A stretch of DNA of 64,000 nt from the NCBI GenBank assembly GCA_014155875.1, contig JACEFZ010025808.1, forward strand, positions 383,501-447,500, written 5' to 3'. Under the pieces are notes generated by a model. The model searched no databases. It was not told where the DNA came from and was given only the letters and a program-made list of their open reading frames with translations. Below, in pieces: positions 61,081-64,000 of this stretch. The stretch is from Cepaea nemoralis (lineage: Eukaryota > Mollusca > Gastropoda > Stylommatophora > Helicidae). Made by a program: the position numbers and the translations under genes. Within the stretch, counting starts at the first letter, position 1. Every line of letters begins with the position of its first letter.

Positions 61081-61285
61081 GAGATGGGCCTCATAACATG
61101 TTAATAAGCCTTGTTTATGTTTACAACATTCATTTCACAATGTTTATTTTTCTTCCTATGTAAATGTATAATGCTCTTGATGAATGAAAGACGAGTGATT
61201 GGAAGGGCCGAATGTAAGACGGGCCTGCGTGCCCAATTTGTGACCCTAATAAAGTTGATTTGATTTGAATTGATTTGATTTATCA
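61081..61285 (+). mobile_element. Conserved 3' cassette with AATAAA and (TTGAT)n tail, copy 2
   Basis: Homologous to 5161-5345 over its whole length, with a 15-bp insertion (AAATGTATAATGCTC region) relative to it. AATAAA at 61248-61253 is followed by GTTGATTTGATTTGAATTGA and then by the CAAC array. The tail sequence differs from copy 1, as expected if the tail is added or expanded after insertion. Confidence 0.78.
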
Positions 61286-62540
61286 ACTAATCAACCAACC
61301 AACTATTCAATCAATCAACCAACCAGCTATTCAGCCAACGAACTAATCACAAATCAATCAACCAATTAATCAACAAACCAGTTAATCAATCAATCAAACA
61401 ATCAACCAAACAACCAATCAACCAACCAACTAATCTATCAATCAACAAACCAACTATTCAACAAATCAACTAAGCAAGCAACCAATCAACCAACTAACTA
61501 TCAACCAATCCACCAATCAACTAATTAACCAATCAACCAACCAACTAATTAACCAGTCAGCCAAGCAAAACATCAACCAATTAATCAACAAATCAAACAA
61601 TCAACCAATTAACTAATCAACCAACTAACTAATTAACCAATTAACCAACCAACTAATCAACCAATCAACCAAGCAACTAATTAACCAACTAACTACTCAT
61701 ACCACTCAACCAACCAATCAACAAACCGACTAATCAACAAACCAACTAATCAAACACTCTATCAACTAATTAATCAACCATGCAACTAATCAATACGTCA
61801 ATTAACTAATCAACCAATTAGCTAACTAATTAATCAGTCAATCAACCATCTAACTAATCAACCAACCAACAAATCAACCAATCATTCAACCAACTAATCA
61901 ACCAATTAGCCAACCGCCTAATCAACCTACTAATCAACCATTCAACCAACCAACTAATCAACGAACATTCTAATCTACCAACCAATCAATCAGTCAATTA
62001 ATCAATCACTCAATCAACCAATTAACCAACTAACCATTCAACAAATAAAAAACCAACTTGTCATCCAACCAACTAATTAAAAATTCAACCAACCAAACAA
62101 TCAACCAACTAATCAACAAACCAACCAACCAACTTATCAATCAACCAACCAATCAATCAAACAACTAATAAAACAATCAACCAACCAACTAATCGAGCAA
62201 CCAACTAATCAACCAATCAATTAACCAAGCAATCAATCAATAAACTAATTAACTAATAAACCAACCAACTAATCACACGATCCACTAACCACCTAATCAA
62301 CCAATCAATCAACCAACTAATAAACCAACCAACAAATCAACCAATCAACCAACAAACTAATCAACCAATTATCCAACCAACTAATCAATGAACTAACTAA
62401 TCAACTAATCAACCAACCATGCAACTAACCAACCAACCATCTAATTAACTAATCAACCAACCAAATAATTAACCAATAAATCAACCAACTAATCAATCAA
62501 TCAACCAACTAACTATCTAATCAAGCAATTAACTAATAAA
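61286..62540. repeat. CAAC/TAAT-type low-complexity array, middle part
   Basis: Continuation of the left array after the inserted G/T-rich composite. No fixed unit longer than four bases holds. Confidence 0.93.
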
Positions 62541-63135
62541 CCCATCAACCAACCCACTAATCGCCCAATAAATCAACCAACCCACTAATCGCCCAATAAA
62601 TCAACCAACCCACTAATCGCCCAATAAATCAACCAACCCACTAATCGCCCAATAAATCAACCAACCCACTAATCGCCCAATAAATCAACCAACCCACTAA
62701 TCGCCCAATAAATCAACCAACCCACTAATCGCCCAATAAATCAACCAACCCACTAATCGCCCAATAAATCAACCAACCCACTAATCGCCCAATAAATCAA
62801 CCAACCCACTAATCGCCCAATAAATCAACCAACCCACTAATCGTCCAATAAATCAACCAACCCACTAATAGCCCAATAAATCAACCAACCCACTAATCGC
62901 CCAATAAATCAACCAACCCACTAATCGCCCAATAAATCAACCAACCCACTAATCGCCCAATAAATCAACCAACCCACTAATCGCCCAATAAATCAACCAA
63001 CCCACTAATCGCCCAATAAATCAACCAACCCACTAATCGCCCAATAAATCAACCAACCCACTAATCGCCCAATAAATCAACCAACCCACTAATCGCCCAA
63101 TAAATCAACCAACCCACTAATCGCCCAATAAATCA
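62541..63135. repeat. 28-bp satellite inside the CAAC array
   Basis: About twenty-one units of 28 bp, CCAACCCACTAATCGCCCAA then TAAATCAA, almost without variation, unlike the surrounding degenerate array. It is a recent expansion of one segment. Confidence 0.97.
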
Positions 63136-63261
63136 AACAACCTATCAAGCAACTAACTAACTATTTAACCAACCAACCATTCAACCACCACCCATTCAAC
63201 GAATCAATCAACCGAATAATCGACCAACTAATCAACCAAACATTCAACCAGCCAACTAACC
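63136..63261. repeat. CAAC/TAAT-type array, right part
   Basis: Degenerate array resumes after the 28-bp satellite; it also fills 63529-63624 between two LINE fragments. Confidence 0.9.
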
Positions 63262-63528
63262 AACCTAGACTCAGACACGTGGGAAAGAGTTGCAACAGAC
63301 AGATGTTCCTGGAGAAGAGATGTACGAAACGGACTGGTGCTCTTTGAGCACAATCTGATCCAACAAACTGAGGATAGGCGGCACTGGCTTAAAACGCAGT
63401 CACTTACTGCGGGACCTGCCTCGTCTCACAGATGCGGAAACTCTCGCATTGGACTATACAGTCACCAGCGGTGCTGCCAGGCACCTCCCCAGCCGCACAA
63501 CTCTATAGTCCTTCAGGACTGAAAGAGG
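63262..63528 (+). pseudogene. LINE C-terminal fragment with zinc-knuckle-like end
   Basis: The plus strand encodes WERVATDRCSWRRDVRNGLV, then a basic stretch (EDRRHWLK) and HRCGNSRIGLYSHQRCC, the pattern of the C-terminal C2H2-like end found after the RT in some LINE families; the first Cys pair is not clear here. It is preceded and followed by the CAAC array and has no visible terminal duplication. Confidence 0.65.
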
Positions 63529-63624
63529 CCTACTAATCAACCAAACATTCAACCAACCAACTAATCAACCAATAATCCAATCAACCAATCAATCAACTAA
63601 TCAACAATCCCACCAACCAACTGT

Positions 63625-64000
63625 TGAGGTGCTACATTGAACCTATACTTTTGTATGGATGTGAAGCGTGGACAAGCTGAAAACCATCTGATGGCTGTGG
63701 AAATGTTGTTTCTGAGGAAAATGCAAAGAATACCATGGACAGACAGAAAAACCAATGAACAAGCCCTACAAGAAACAAATGAAGATCGCAAACTGATTAG
63801 AGACATTAGACGTAGACAGTCAAAATTTTTTGGGCATGTTATGAGAAGAAATGCATTGGAATACTTTATGACAACTGGCAAGATCGAAGGGAAGAGACCA
63901 AGGGGAAGACCGAGAGGTAAATACCTGGATGGCTTGGCCACGTGGCATGGTCGAGACAGAAACACGGAGCTGATTCACGACTCTGATGATAGAGTGAGAT
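63625..64000 (+). pseudogene. RTE-like LINE 3' part, running off the window
   Basis: Nearly identical to 16290-16685 of the element at 14743: GAGGTGCTACATTGAACCTA, RKMQRIPWTDRKTNEQ-like residues, FFGHVMRRNALE and GKIEGKRPRGRPRGKYLDGL. A deletion of about 12 bp removes residues after EAW (near 63675). The 3' end lies beyond the window. It is inserted in the CAAC array. Confidence 0.88.

Overview
This window looks like a repeat-dominated stretch of a metazoan nuclear genome. A lophotrochozoan, probably a gastropod mollusc, is my best guess. The reasons are spliced coding exons, RTE-like and RNase H-bearing non-LTR retrotransposons, Tc1/mariner, Tigger and hAT relics, several tRNA-derived SINEs, and very abundant tandem repeats and microsatellites. 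Nothing bacterial, viral or organellar was seen, and no intact rRNA or tRNA gene.

Only one host gene can be argued. It is the 3' part of a plus-strand coiled-coil protein gene with three phase-0-compatible exons (10208-10323, 14052-14135, 18016-18084), a stop codon and a downstream AATAAA. Its two introns are each about 3.8 kb and full of transposable elements.

Layout. 0.2-1.7 kb: tRNA-like SINE head, compound microsatellite, and a Tigger relic split by a solo LTR. 1.8-8 kb: two 24-bp satellite blocks flanking a G/T-rich body with a conserved AATAAA-ended cassette, then a 38-bp repeat. 8-10.2 kb: SINEs and short repeats. 10.2-18.4 kb: the host gene. 18.7-26.9 kb: 35-bp repeats, then a 7.4-kb 26-bp satellite. 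27-36.6 kb: minisatellites, a SINE family, an inverted-repeat element and a long palindrome. 36.6-41.8 kb: a minus-strand RTE-like element carrying a 2-kb RNase H LINE and a hAT MITE. 42-49.3 kb: minisatellites and a 4.4-kb 29-bp satellite. 49.5-54.9 kb: LINE 3' end, mariner with terminal inverted repeats, deleted mariner, hAT element. 55-64 kb: more minisatellites and CAAC/TAAT-type arrays, holding a second G/T-rich body with the same cassette and two LINE fragments.

The most interesting signals are (1) a composite, SVA-like arrangement seen twice: a G/T-rich minisatellite body joined to a shared ~165-bp AATAAA-ended cassette with different microsatellite tails, each embedded in a different satellite; (2) higher-order repeat structure read directly in three unrelated satellites (384, 676 and 406 bp); (3) dated nesting of transposons, with target-site duplications visible; and (4) a dispersed element carrying a hammerhead-ribozyme-like core. 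All family names come from motifs read by eye; no database search was run.
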